Notes: generated from the sequence alone by a model not told the origin. Shown: positions 49,960-59,837, counted from the stretch's first letter. The stretch is 64,000 nt of DNA from JASHPR01 sp963778075 (GCA_963778075.1 CAVZTJ010000016.1:494496-558495); one strand, 5' to 3'. A program made the numbers and translations.

Positions 49960-50640
49960 CTAACTGTTGGTGACAGCGTGGCTGTCGGGGACGGGTACGC
50001 GGTCGCGCTCGGGGACGGGTACGTGGTGGGAGTCGCCGTCGGGGACGGGTAAGTGGTCGGGGTTGGAGTCGCCGACGGGGACGGGTACGTAGTCGGGGTT
50101 GGAGTGGGAGTCGGGGTGGGAGTCGCAGTCGCGGTCGGTGTCGGTGTTGGAGTCGTCGATTGGGTGGAGACCGGGGTGGGACTCGAGGACGGCGGGGACG
50201 AGCCGTGGCCCGGCGACGGAGAGCGGGACGGGTTGTGCGAACGCAGCGACGACGGAGAGCTCCGATCCGTCCGACCCGGCCGACCCGGCCGGGTCGGACG
50301 GATCGGACGGGCTGGCCGACGACGCGGACCGGGTCAGACGTGACCCGGGCAGGCGTGAGCTGGTGACCGGGACAGCCGTCGGGCGGGGGGGATCCCCGTT
50401 GGTCGGCGCATCCGGGTGATCTTGCCGCGAGATGGTGATCACCGCGACCACGGCCGTCGCGGCCAGCGTCAGCGTGGCCGCCGCAGCCAGCGCCCAGGCG
50501 AGCGGCCTCACCGGGAACCCGGCGACCCACGCCCGCCACGTCACGATGGGCATCCGCCGGTGCAGCCTTACTCCGACGTACGTGGCGACTCCGGTCGCGA
50601 GGACAGCGCCCGCTGCTGCGCCGGCCAGCTCTCCGGTCAT
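49960..50640 (-). CDS. Membrane protein with repetitive Asp/Pro-rich tail
   Basis: 226 residues from ATG 50640. Two hydrophobic segments (GELAGAAAGAVLATGVATYVGV; PLAWALAAAATLTLAATAVVAVI) precede a Ser/Pro/Asp-rich region and a tail built on repeats of VPVPDGDS and SNPD type, coded by GTCGGGGACGGGTA-like DNA units (49977-50160). Likely membrane-anchored with an extracytoplasmic disordered tail. The ATG overlaps the zinc-ribbon stop (ATGA). Function unknown. Confidence 0.65.
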   Translation of the reverse strand: MTGELAGAAAGAVLATGVATYVGVRLHRRMPIVTWRAWVAGFPVRPLAWALAAAATLTLAATAVVAVITISRQDHPDAPTNGDPPRPTAVPVTSSRLPGSRLTRSASSASPSDPSDPAGSAGSDGSELSVVAAFAQPVPLSVAGPRLVPAVLESHPGLHPIDDSNTDTDRDCDSHPDSHSNPDYVPVPVGDSNPDHLPVPDGDSHHVPVPERDRVPVPDSHAVTNS

Positions 50641-50978
50641 GGCTCGGCCCGGGTGCCCTGAATCCACACGTAGCGGCGGTCGGACAGCTCCTTGTCGTGA
50701 AGGCGGCAGACCAACCGGCGGCCGATGCCGTCAAAGTCCCACAACGCGACCCCGAAGTCGCTGCACAGCTCGCCCATGTCCAGCGCGATCCCGGACAGCG
50801 AGATGTCCCGGCCTACCGAGCACAGCCCGGTGGGCTGCAGGCAGGTGCCGCAGCAGCCGATCCGGATCAGGTACGGGTCTTCGGTGGTTGCTCCGCAGCC
50901 CGGACAGCTGAATCCCGCTCTCCCCGGCTTGTGCGTCGCCCGGTGCCGGTGCTGGAGAACGTGCGCGACCTTGCCCAT
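50637..50978 (-). CDS. Zinc-ribbon-like small protein
   Basis: 113 residues. CPGC at about residues 25-28 and the later cysteines of CCGTC and GLC could form a zinc site; the remainder (GIALDMGELCSDFGVALWDFDGIGR, DKELSDRRYVWIQG) is compact and hydrophilic. Coupled by ATGA overlap to the membrane protein gene. No family recognised. Confidence 0.65.
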   Translation of the reverse strand: MGKVAHVLQHRHRATHKPGRAGFSCPGCGATTEDPYLIRIGCCGTCLQPTGLCSVGRDISLSGIALDMGELCSDFGVALWDFDGIGRRLVCRLHDKELSDRRYVWIQGTRAEP

Positions 50979-51123
50979 GAGGTCAGGCTGGCCGCCCCGC
51001 CTTGCACTCGCCTTGATGCTTTTCTTGCAGCCCTGGTGACAGCGCAGGTTAAGGCGACGGCACGCTGGCCGGCGACATCGACCTGCACGAGGGAGCCGGC
51101 CGCGCCGGGCCCCCCGGCATCTA

Positions 51124-52100
51124 TCACTGCTGGTTCTCGCTGGCGGCCAGGACGGAGCGGGCCCACGCCACCTGGTCGCCGACCTCGCCGACGTCGAGGG
51201 CGGCGAGAGTTATCCCGGCCGCGCCGATGCTTGCGGCCGCCTCGGCGGCGGTTGCGACGTCTTGCGGTACCGACAGGTCCTCCGACACGGCAGCGGGGAT
51301 GAGCCGTTCGGCCGCATCGGTGTCCCCGGCGAGGAGGAGCTGGCGGACCCGGCGACGTCAGGTCGTCCCCGACGCCCCAGCGTTCCCTGACCTCGGCCCG
51401 ATTGTTCAGCACGGCGTAGGTGGCGGCCCGGCGCAGCAGCGCGCGGGAGGCCTGCTCGTGCTCGACCAGCGGGGCCCAGATGATGTTCACACCGGCGAGC
51501 TCCGTCTGGCGGCCGGCTCGGGCCCTGGCGCGACGAGGCCGACGGTGCGGTCCAGCTCGCTGCGCGGGACGGCCCAGAGCAGGGCCTCGTCGGCGGCCCG
51601 GCCGGCGTGCCGCAGCATCCGTGGCGCCCCGTCCGCCCACGAGGATGCGGACGGGGGAGCCAGCGGGCACTTCCAGGGCGGCGGCCGCTGCCTCGTCGAG
51701 CGGCCCGCCGGCGGCGACGTCGCCGGATCAGCGCGGCCAGCTCCACCGTCCGCTCCGGGCGCGTCCGGCCCGGCTCGACGCCGGGCCGCTCCGGCGACCT
51801 CCGACCCGCCGGCGCCTACCCCGAGGATCACCCGGGCGCCAGCGAGCTCCTGCAGGGTGGCGATGGCGGCCACGGTGACGAACGGATGGCGCATGTACGG
51901 GTTGGTCACCACGGGACCGACGGCCAGGCGCGTGCGTCACCCGGGCGGCCTCGGCCGCCAGGACCCAGGTGTCGCGCCACCAGAAGGCGTCGGGCACGCC
52001 GAGCCAGTCGGCGCCGGCCTTTCGGCAGCCTGGGCGCCAGCGGCCACGACATCGGCCACGCGTCGGGTTGTCGATGTGGAGGTATCAGGCCGACGCTCAT
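51124..52100 (-). pseudogene. LLM-class flavin/F420-dependent oxidoreductase (first of five), frameshifted
   Basis: Begins MSVGLIPPHRQPDA at 52100. Luciferase-like pieces across frames: VPDAFWWRDTWVLAAEAARVTH, VVTNPYMRHPFVTVAAIATLQELAG, VILGVGAGGSEVAG, NIIWAPLVEHEQASRALLRRAA, and the tail AGITLAALDVGEVGDQVAWAR ending at 51124. At least five indels. Its ATG overlaps the stop of the next LLM gene upstream (ATGA at 52097-52100). It is the last gene of the importer operon that starts at 56919. Confidence 0.75.
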
Positions 52101-53096
52101 GACGGCAGCAGCTCCTTGGCCATCGACGGCGAAGAGCGTCCTGCGACATCCGCCAGGCGGGCAGGCCGGCGGCGTGCGGGGTTCGCAGGCAGACGCCGAT
52201 GCTGGGGGCGGTGGACTATCGGGTGACGAGTTCGGCCAGCCGCCGGCCCGATCGCGGCGGGGGTCGGCCGATGATCGCCAGGTGGGCCAGCACGTCGTCG
52301 GTGATGAGCGTGCCGGGCCGGGGGCGTCGTCGCCCTGCTCGAAGGCCTCCACGGCTCCGCCGGCACCTCGGTCTTCGGACAGGCCGGCCAGCTCCCTGGT
52401 CGAGGCCGGCGTGTCGAGGAAGGCGAAGATGAACCGGGGTCGGGCCCACTCCAGCTCGTCGTCGCCCAAGATGATGCTCGGGTACAGGGCCACGTCGATC
52501 GGGCGAACCGAGCGCACCCAGCCGACGGCGGCGTCGAGGATGGCGAAGGGAATCCCACCGAGGAAGGCGCCGTCGGCTTCCTCGGACGCGTACCGGTTGA
52601 AGCGCTCGCCCCGGGCGCCGATGAAGATCGGCAGGGCCGGCGTCGGTGAACGGGTTCTCGCGGGTGGTGCGATAGCCGTCGCTCGCTACGCCCGGCGGCA
52701 ACGGCCCGGCACGATCCGGACGGCCTCGCGGGTCCGGGCCAGCGGCTGCGGTCGGGCGACTACCGACCGGGTCGAGCGCCACCCCCCCGCCCGGCGCCGA
52801 GGCCGAGGATCGCCCGTCCCCCGCTCAGCTCGTGTACGGTCATCATCGCCGACGCCGTGACCGCCGGGTGACGGAGGTACGGGTTGGTGACCGCCACGCC
52901 GAGCGAGACCGCGGGTCCGGACCGCGGCGGCGGCCAGGACGGCGAAAGGATCCTGGTGGGCCGGGCCCTCGTCGCCGATCCAGACCTCGTCGAGCCCGGC
53001 CGTCGGCGTCGCACGAAGGCCTTGCACAAGCTCGCCGGCGGACGCTTCGGGAAAGAACCAGACGCCGAGCCGAGCGGGCGTCCGCGGCCTGCTCAC
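52097..53096 (-). pseudogene. LLM-class flavin/F420-dependent oxidoreductase (second), frameshifted
   Basis: Starts GTG 53096 (SRPRTPARLGVWFFPEASAGELV). AGLDEVWIGDEGPAHQDPFAVLAAAA, VAVTNPYLRHPAVTASAMMTVHELSGGRAILGLGAG and VRPIDVALYPSIILGDDELEWARPRFIFAFLDTPAST identify a luciferase-like F420 enzyme. Several indels. Both ends overlap neighbours by 4 bases (GTGA and ATGA), so translation is coupled along the operon. Confidence 0.75.
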
Positions 53097-53927
53097 GGCG
53101 CGAGGGAAGGAACGACCTGCTCGACCAGCGCCTCGATGGTGCGCAATGATGTCTCGACGTCCTGGCCCGGCATGACCGAGAGGTCCGTGACGCCGAGCCG
53201 CGAGATAGGCGTCGATCTGCTCGGCCAGAAAGCGGGCGGGCCGATGATCGAGCCGGTCCCGTCGCTCGGTCGTCCTTCGAGCTCGTGGCGCGCCGCAGGC
53301 CGAAACGGACGCGCACGGCGAGCACGGTGCCGCCGCCGTCGAACCATTCGCGGCCGTCGGGGCCAGTCGGGTCGGTCCGATCCGTGACGCCTGGAACGGC
53401 AGGCCGAGCCGGATCGCGCGAAGCATCGTCGCCCGGGCACCGGCCAGCCACAGCGGCGGGCCGCCCGGCGTCCAAGGCCGGGGAGAGGGTCCGGGGTCCG
53501 GGGCGTCGGCCGCCCAGACCTCGCTGAGGGTGCGGATTCCGGCCTCCAGATGGTCCCCCGCCGGGTGAAGTCCCGGCCCTCGGCCGCGAACTCGTCGGGC
53601 CAGTTACCGGGGCGAGCACCAGCGTGAAGCGGCCCTCGGTCAGCTGGTCGAGCGAGGCCGCCTGCTTGGCCACCCAGAGCGGATCGCGGAGCGGGAGGAC
53701 GGCGGCGCCCGAGCCCGATGGCCGAACCCGGGGAACCGCCCGGCCAGCCAGGCCAGCTCGGCCAAAGGACTCCATGCCCCCCGACCAGGGCGGGAAATCG
53801 GGCCGGCCGAGGAGCCCGTCGCCGAGCCAGAACGTGCCGAGGCCGCCGCTGGGCGGCGGCCTCGGCGACGCGTTCCATCCCGACGTGGGTCGGCGGCCCA
53901 CGGGGAGATGCCGATACGAAGGCTCAC
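53093..53927 (-). pseudogene. LLM-class flavin/F420-dependent oxidoreductase (third), frameshifted
   Basis: Starts GTG 53927 (SLRIGISPWAADP). GLGTFWLGDGLLGRPDFPPWSGGMES, FAIGLGAAVLPLRDPLWVAKQAASLDQLTEGRFTLVLAP and GVTDLSVMPGQDVETSLRTIEALVEQVVPSL are family-typical (nitronate/F420 LLM). Frame changes near 53850, 53700 and 53600. It overlaps the binding-protein stop by 4 bases (GTGA). Confidence 0.76.
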
Positions 53928-55151
53928 CCGCCGGCCGGGAGATGGATCGACGGATCGATGAACTGGTTGGTGGCGATGTCCTGCGGGGTCAGGCCGGCCT
54001 TGACCGTCTTGCCATCCTTGGCGTAGATGGGCGACACAATAGCGCATGAGCTTCTGGATCCGGCTGAAGTCGAAGTCGCCGAGCTCCCGTCGGGCGAGTT
54101 GGCGATGATCTTGTCGGCCACCATGGTCTTGGCGGCGTAGGCCGCCTCGCCGGCGCTGTATACCCAGCCGTTGTTGTACTGGTTGACCAGCTTGACGATC
54201 AGGGCGTTGGCCGGGCCGGGGTCCGCGGCGTAGTCGACGATCCCCTGCTGGATGATCGGCACCAGCTTCTTGAAGCAGGCCGCGTACTTGGTGACGTTCT
54301 CCGGGCGGGTGGCGATCGACGGGTAGGGGTCGTAGCCGGTGGCGCTCACCAGCTGGTAGGTCACCGGCTTCTTCCACTGGCTGATCTCGTACTGGTACTC
54401 GTAGGGCTCGGCGGTGGCGAAGCCCTGCTGGGCGACGGTGCCGCCCGAGGCCACGAACCGGGCCGGGGTCCCGTTGTAGGACCCGTCGGTCTGGCTCTTC
54501 TTGAGGATGCCGGCGCCGGTCAGGTAGTCCATGAACGGCGCCCCGTTGAAGTACAGGACCTTGGTGCCCGTCCTTGCCGAGGTCGGCGATCGTCTTGTCG
54601 TTCGGGTGCGGCGGCCGGATTCCACATGATGATCGTCGGCGGCCTGCTGGCGGTCGGCCACGATGCGCGACGGTCGGCTGGCTCTGCGACAGTCTCGATG
54701 GCCTCGTCGGTCTGGACGAAGCCGAGCAGGATGCTCGGAGTCCTCGTACATCAGGGCGGAGTCGAGCTGGCTGCCGACGGCCGGGCCGCCGGAGCGGATC
54801 TGGATCTTGACCCCGGTGTCCTGGCCACCGTGGGCGAGCAGCTCGGCGGTGTAGGTCTTCTTGTTGGTATCGACGGTGCCGTTTGGGGCGGCCAGCTCGT
54901 AGAAGGAGAAGTGGTCGGCCTCGGGGTTCCAGTCGGTCTGCACGACGATCGTGCTCGGGCAGACGCCCGGCCAGGCGACACCGACGACGCGACGACCGCC
55001 GGAGCCTCGCTGGTCGCGTGGCGGCGATCGTGGCCGAGTGCGGTCGAGGCGTTGCTCGCGGAGCTGCTAGCGCTGCGCGGCGAGGAGTGGCCAGCGCCGA
55101 GGGCACGCCGCCCATGAGCGGCGATGACTTCGGGCTTCTCTTGTTGGCCAC
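53924..55151 (-). pseudogene. SsuA/NMT1-type ABC substrate-binding protein, frameshifted
   Basis: GTG 55151 follows AAGGAG. The mature protein begins around QTDWNPEADHFSFYELAAPNG, the pattern of NMT1/SsuA proteins that bind sulfonates, pyrimidines or nitrate-like solutes. LSTNQAIKxx-like and FNGAPFMDYLTGAGILKK plus YEYQYEISQWKKPVTYQLV support a two-lobe binder; it ends QFIDPSIHLPAGG. The N-terminal signal region is scrambled by frameshifts. It precedes three LLM genes in the same operon, the layout seen in alkanesulfonate and related importers. Confidence 0.76.
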
Positions 55152-55196
55152 TGCTGCATGCTCCTTGATGAGTCGGGGAGGGGTTGGGTGGAAAGG

Positions 55197-56040
55197 TCAG
55201 GCTCTGGCCTCGGCCGGCGGGCCGACTCGTGCCAGCCGCCGATGACGCGCTGGGCGATGAAGCCCGACGAGCACGAACGTCGAGGACGCCGAGCAGCGAG
55301 CTCATGATCACTGCGGCGTAGAGCTGGTCAGATTCGAGCCGGTTGCTGTAGAGGTTGATCAGCGACCCCGATGCCGGGGGGGCCCTGCACGAAGAAGAAG
55401 TCACCGACGACGGCGCCGATGACCGAGAGCCCGGCCGAGTATCCGCAAGCCGGTGAAGATGTTGGGCAGGGCGGCGGGGAACTGCAGCTTCCAGAGCCGC
55501 TTCCACCGCCCGGCTCCGTGCAGGGTGAACAGGTCGTGCTGGCCGTGGTCGACGGAGAGCAACCCGAACAGGGTGTTGGTGATGATCGGGAACAGGGCGA
55601 TCAGGACGCAGACCAGCACCCGGCTGCGGAAGTTGAAGCCGAAGGCGAAGCCGATGACGGGGACGATGGCCAGGATCGGGATCGGTCTGGAGGACGACGG
55701 CGTAGGGGTAGATCGACCGCTCGATCGACTTGGCCTGGCTCATGAGCACGGCGAGGGCCATGCCGATGACGCGTGGCGATGCCGAAGCCGATGCCGCGGC
55801 CCGGGCGGTGAGGGCCAGACCGCTCAGGATCTCGATGGAAGTTGCTCCAGGTGAGGAACCCGCCCTGGATGACCTGCTGCGGCGGGCGGCAGCAGGAAAC
55901 GGCGGCTCGGCTTGAGGAGGCACGTAGCTGACGAAATACCAGACGCCGATCACCACGCGCCGAACGTCACCAGCGGGGGCAGCACGGCACGACCATGCGC
56001 CGCACGCCGGGAGCGCTTGGGCACGGGCGACGAGGTGCAT
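55197..56040 (-). pseudogene. SsuC-type ABC permease, frameshifted
   Basis: Pieces: VIGVWYFVSYV, EILSGLALTARAA, VIGMALAVLMSQAKSIERSIYPYAVVLQT, ALFPIITNTLFGLLSVD, LWKLQFPAALPNIFTGLRI (the EAA loop, AALPxIxxGLR), and GSLINLYSNRLESDQLYAAVIMSSLLGVL. Six membrane segments are expected. At least five frame changes. Start ATG 56040 lies 7 bases after the ATPase stop; the end at 55197 is inferred from a stop in the last frame. Confidence 0.76.
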
Positions 56041-56049
56041 CCGCGGCCG

Positions 56050-56919
56050 TCAGGCGTCCGCGGCGGGAGTACGCGGTAGCCTCCGCCCGTTGAGTTCGGG
56101 GCGGTCACCAGGCGGGCCATCCGGTTCGTCCCGCCCGGAGGGCGGCGCCGATCCTCGCCGGTCGACCTGGGCGAACGCCGGTGTCGTAGCGCAGCTGCGG
56201 CGGAGCGCGGGTAGCGGAAAGGGCACGGCGAAGTCGGTCGAGTATCCGGCCCGGCGCGCGCTGACATGACGAGCACCCGGCTGGCGAGGAAGGTCGCTTC
56301 GGTAACCGAGTGGGTGACGAACAAGGCGGCAGAAGCGACGGGCTTCGAAGAGCCGGAGCAGCTCGTCGTTGAGACGTTCCCGGGTGATCTCGTCCACTGC
56401 CCCGAACGGTTCGTCGAACAGAAAGACGTCGGGAGACATCGTCAGCGCACGGGCAAGAGACGCGCGCATCTTCATCCCGCCGGACAGCGCACGGGGGTAC
56501 TTGTCCTCGAACCCGGTCAGGCCGACCGCCGTGATCGCAGCCTCCGCGGCCGCTCGTCTTTGCGGTTTGGGGACCCCGTGCAGCTCCCCGAGCAACTCCA
56601 CGTTCCGCCGCACGGGTCGCCACGGCAGCAGGGTCGGGTCCTGGAAGACGTATCCGACGTTGCGCGCTCGGACCGTGAGGTTCCCGGTGGAGGGAGCCGT
56701 CAGCCCGGCCGCCAAGCGCAGCAGCGTGGACTTGCCGCAACCCGAAGGCCCGACGATGGCCACGAACTCTCCCGGCAGGGCGGAGAAGCTCACCGGGAGC
56801 AGGGCCAGGGTGCCGTCATCGAAGCGCTTCGACACCCCGGTGACGTCCAGAGAGCCATCCGGCTCGTCCCCTGCCACTTCGCGCTGGCTGGGGGTTCCGG
56901 CCGCGGTGACGGGGTTCAC
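56050..56919 (-). pseudogene. SsuB/TauB-type ABC ATPase, one frameshift
   Basis: GTG 56919. Walker A GPSGCGKSTLLR, Q-loop YVFQDPTLLPWR, signature RALSGGMKMRASLARAL, Walker B VFLFDEPFGAVD. The H-loop FVTHSVTEATFLASRVLVM lies in another frame after about 56330, so one base is missing there. First gene of the operon, 31 bases from a strong promoter. It energises uptake of the substrate used by the LLM enzymes downstream. Confidence 0.84.
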
Positions 56920-56949
56920 CCGCTCTTGTCCTGCCTGGGCATACGCTCT

Positions 56950-56978
56950 ACTATAATTCCGATCTATATAGTAGTCAA
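56950..56978 (-). promoter_or_regulatory. Strong promoter with operator box between -35 and -10
   Basis: On the minus strand: TTGACT (56978-56973), 17-base spacer, TATAGT (56955-56950). The spacer contains ATATAGATCGGA, found again in the promoter at 63132. Inverted arms CTACTATA (56948-56955) and TATAGTAG (56967-56974) surround it. A repressor bound here would sit between the polymerase contacts. Confidence 0.75.
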
Positions 56979-57047
56979 TGCTGCTTAGAACGTGTACATC
57001 AGGCGAACCGGGTGAACAGGTGGGAACTTTGATGCAGGAGAGGGCAG

Positions 57048-57638
57048 ATGGCTGACACCAAACGACCGCAGGCGTGGGTGGCGACAGTGGCGCCTGAGGA
57101 CGCGGACGGGGCCCTGAAGGAGGCCTACGACTGGCAGGCCAAGCGCCTGGGCGAGCCGACCGAGTACACCCAGCTCGGCAGCCTCCATCCCGAACTCGTC
57201 TACGAGCGGCTGCGGCTGTACAAGGTCGTCGACCAGCTGGAGTCCGGCCTGACCGAGACCGAGAAGCACGCCGTCGTATACGTGACGTCGGTGCTCAACG
57301 AGACGCCGCACTGCGCTTCAGGCGCCCGCCACAAGCTGGAGCTCGAGGGGGTACCGGGTGCGCTCATCGCCCAGCTGGCCGCCGATCCCCTGGCCGGCGG
57401 GACGGGAAGCACCCGGCTCGACGAGATCGTGCGGTACGCCGCGATCCTCACCCGCAGCCCGGGCGCCGTCAGCGAAGACGACATCGATGCGCTACGGGCG
57501 GTGGGGCTGTCCGACGCCGACATCATCGCGCTGAACAACCTGGCCGCCTACTACAGCTACACGAACCGGGTCGCGACCGGCCTCGGGCTGCGCTCGGAGG
57601 TCCCGGCGGCGCACGCCGTCGGCGCCGCCCCCCGCTGA
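57048..57638 (+). CDS. Carboxymuconolactone-decarboxylase/AhpD-like protein
   Basis: 196 residues, ATG 57048 after GGAGAGGG. ALKEAYDWQAKRLGEP, SLHPELVYERLRLYKVV, VLNETPHCASGARHKLE and YYSYTNRVATGLGL mark the alkylhydroperoxidase-like CMD fold. Only one Cys is present where AhpD has CxxC, so it may not be a classical peroxidase. Divergent from the importer operon. Confidence 0.87.
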   Translation: MADTKRPQAWVATVAPEDADGALKEAYDWQAKRLGEPTEYTQLGSLHPELVYERLRLYKVVDQLESGLTETEKHAVVYVTSVLNETPHCASGARHKLELEGVPGALIAQLAADPLAGGTGSTRLDEIVRYAAILTRSPGAVSEDDIDALRAVGLSDADIIALNNLAAYYSYTNRVATGLGLRSEVPAAHAVGAAPR

Positions 57639-57692
57639 CCGATCCCCACTCCCTCGCCCCGGGCGCCCACTGAGATGGGGGGCGGCCCCGGA

Positions 57693-57752
57693 TTTCCATG
57701 ATCGTGGTCGATAACGACCGGATGGGCGTCTTTTTCTACCAGGATCATGGAA
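57693..57752. repeat. Palindromic element between convergent AhpD-like genes
   Basis: Arms TTTCCATGATCGTGGT and its near complement ending GATCATGGAA (57738-57752) flank an inner hairpin GGTCG-ATAA-CGACC and a T-rich stretch. It shares CATGATCGTGGT with the palindrome at 37971. The position between convergent stops also suits a bidirectional terminator. Confidence 0.7.
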
Positions 57753-57789
57753 CGAGCCGCGGCCCAGGCCGGTGCGAGGGTGGTAGGCG

Positions 57790-58353
57790 CTAGCCCGGGA
57801 CCCGGTTCTTGGTTCGCTCCTCCGCCACGGGCTCGGTGCGGAGCCCAAGACCGTTGGCAACCCGGTTGGTGTAGTTCAGGTGGGCCGTGTGATTGCTGGC
57901 GTCGAGGATCTCGAGGTCGGTGAAGCCCACGGCGCGCAGCTGCTCGATGTCCGCGTCGGTCACCTCACCCGGCGTCAGGGTCACCTTGTGCACGTACCGG
58001 GCCAGCGCGGCGTCGACGGGATCGAGCAGGCCGTAGTCGCCGCGGTCGAGGATCTCGATCAGATCGTCCTCGCCGGCTTGGCGCAGCTGGGTGCGGGACA
58101 GCGCCGCGCAGTGCGGCGTGGCATTGAGGACCGAGGTCAGGTACGAGATCAGTTCGCGCTGCCGGGGCGTCAGCGCCGACGGCACGTTCTCGGTGGCCCG
58201 GTACAGGATCAGCCGGGCGTGGACGATCTCCGGGTCCAGGCTGCCGAGCTGCGTGAACTCCGTCGGCTGGCCGAGGCGCTTGGCCTGCCAGTCATAGGCC
58301 TCCTTGAGGCGGCCACTGGCTTCGTCGGGCGGGACGGTGCGGATCCAGACCAT
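57790..58353 (-). CDS. Carboxymuconolactone-decarboxylase/AhpD-like protein (paralogue)
   Basis: 187 residues, ATG 58353. Clearly a paralogue of the 57048 product: LKEAYDWQAKRLGQPTEFTQLGSLDPEIV, VLNATPHCAALSRTQL, NYTNRVANGLGL. Again a single Cys at the active-site position. Its leader is a long minisatellite (58371-58600), so either it has its own promoter beyond the repeat or is read from the amidohydrolase unit. Confidence 0.88.
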   Translation of the reverse strand: MVWIRTVPPDEASGRLKEAYDWQAKRLGQPTEFTQLGSLDPEIVHARLILYRATENVPSALTPRQRELISYLTSVLNATPHCAALSRTQLRQAGEDDLIEILDRGDYGLLDPVDAALARYVHKVTLTPGEVTDADIEQLRAVGFTDLEILDASNHTAHLNYTNRVANGLGLRTEPVAEERTKNRVPG

Positions 58354-58370
58354 GACTCTCTCCTGCCTGC

Positions 58371-58600
58371 GGAAGGGATCGGAGGGGTGCCCCGGGAAGG
58401 GATCGGAGGGGTGCCCCGGGAAGGGGTCGGAGTGGTGCCCCGGGAAGGGATCGGCATGGTGCCCCGGGAAGGGATCGGTGGTGCCGGGAAGGGATCGGGT
58501 GGTGCCCGGGAAGGGATCGGCATGGTGCCCCGGGAAGGGATCGGCATGGTGCCTCGGGAAGGGATCGGAGTGGTGCCGCGGGAAGGGATCGGCATGGTTC
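58371..58600. repeat. 24-base minisatellite, about nine copies
   Basis: Unit GGGAAGGGATCGGCATGGTG plus CCCC, with variants (GAGGGG or GAGTGG in place of GCATGG) and two shortened copies near 58485-58510. It fills the gap between the AhpD-like start and the amidohydrolase stop, and part overlaps the amidohydrolase C-terminus. On the minus strand each copy offers an ATG and a CCCTTCCC block. Confidence 0.9.
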
Positions 58601-59837
58601 AGCCGGGGACGCGGGCGCGATCCGGCGCCGGGTACTCGAGCTGAGTCCGGGTCCTGGCGACGACGCGGTCGCCGCGGATGACGACCCGGTCCGGCGGCGG
58701 CCCGGCGACCGCGTCACCGGCGTCCGCGGCGGCGACCGCAACGAAGGCAGCGGGCGAGCCAGCCCGGAGCGCGGGGCCGCGGCCCATGGTCGTCCAGGCG
58801 TCCGCGGACACCGCGGCGAGCGCCTGATCCAGGGGCAGGTGAGCAGCCGCGGCGAGGAGTGAGGCGGTCTCCAGAGGATCGGCCCTGCCGAGTGGATTGA
58901 ACGCGTCGCGCAGGTTGTCGGCGCCGCCCGCCACCGGTATCCCGGCGGCCCGCAGCAGCCGCACCGGGGTCAGTCCGCGGACCGCGGGTGCGATGGAATC
59001 CCGGTCCTGCAGCCACAGGTTCGTCTGCGGGAGTGTGACCACGGAGACTCCGGCCCGGGAGAGGCGCTCGGCAGCGCGCAGCTGCTCGGCGAGGGGGCGG
59101 CTGCCCAGACTCACCGCGTGGCTGGCCGTGACCCGGTGCGGGAAACCCTCCTCGGCCAGGCCGAGCAGATGGGTGAGGGTGTCGACGGCCGGGTCGGTCG
59201 TCTCGTCCACGTGAAAGTCGGCGGGCAGCCCGGCCTCGGCGGCGAGGTCGAGCAGCGGCCGGTATGCCGCCGCCGGGTCCGGGTCGAGCCATGGGGCACC
59301 ACCGATGACGTCGGCACCCGCGTAGACGGCGTCCCGCACGGCAGCGAGGTTGTTTAGGCCGCCAGGCCGGTGACCGGGCTGTTGGCCGCGGCGACGATCT
59401 CGATGTCGACGGTGCCCGCCAGCTCAGCACGCACATCACAGAGAGCGCGGAAGGCGATTAGGCCGATCTCCGCCCCCACGTCGGTGTGAGTGCGGATCGC
59501 GGTGGCGCCGCTGGCCAGGTAGCTGAGCGCGGCGCGGCGGGCCCGCGCGGCGAAGTCCGCCTCGGTGAGCTGGCCGCGCAGGCCGATCCAGGTGGCGATC
59601 GCGGCAGCCAGATCGCCGGAGCCAGGCCGCGGTCCGCCCGGCGGTGAACGCCTTGTCCAGGTGGGCGTGCGGCTCGGCCAGGCCGGGCAGCAGGACGTAG
59701 CCGGTGAGATCGACGACCTCGTCACCGGGCTCGGCGCGCACGCCCGGCCCGGCCGCCGCGACCCGCTCGCCGACGATGCGGACGCCGGCCGGCCCTGCGC
59801 CGGCGACGACGTTGCCGAGGAACAGCCCGCCTACCAT
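58599..59837 (-). pseudogene. Cytosine-deaminase-like amidohydrolase, frameshifted
   Basis: ATG 59837 (VGGLFLGNVVAGAG). LPGLAEPHAHLDKAFTAGR has the HxH metal ligands, FHVDETTDP the third ligand, and TASHAVSLGS the catalytic histidine region; GGADNLRDAFNP carries the metal-binding Asp. This is the CodA-like branch, which hydrolyses C-N bonds of heterocycles such as cytosine, creatinine or triazine metabolites. Frame changes near 59625 and 59355. It overlaps the stop of the luciferase-like gene upstream. Confidence 0.8.

Noticed and set aside
58371..58600. Possible CRISPR array
   Set aside because: Units are contiguous with no unique spacers and no cas genes are near; it is a simple tandem repeat.
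58304..58681. Gly/Lys/Cys repeat protein on the plus strand
   Set aside because: It only translates the 24-base minisatellite.
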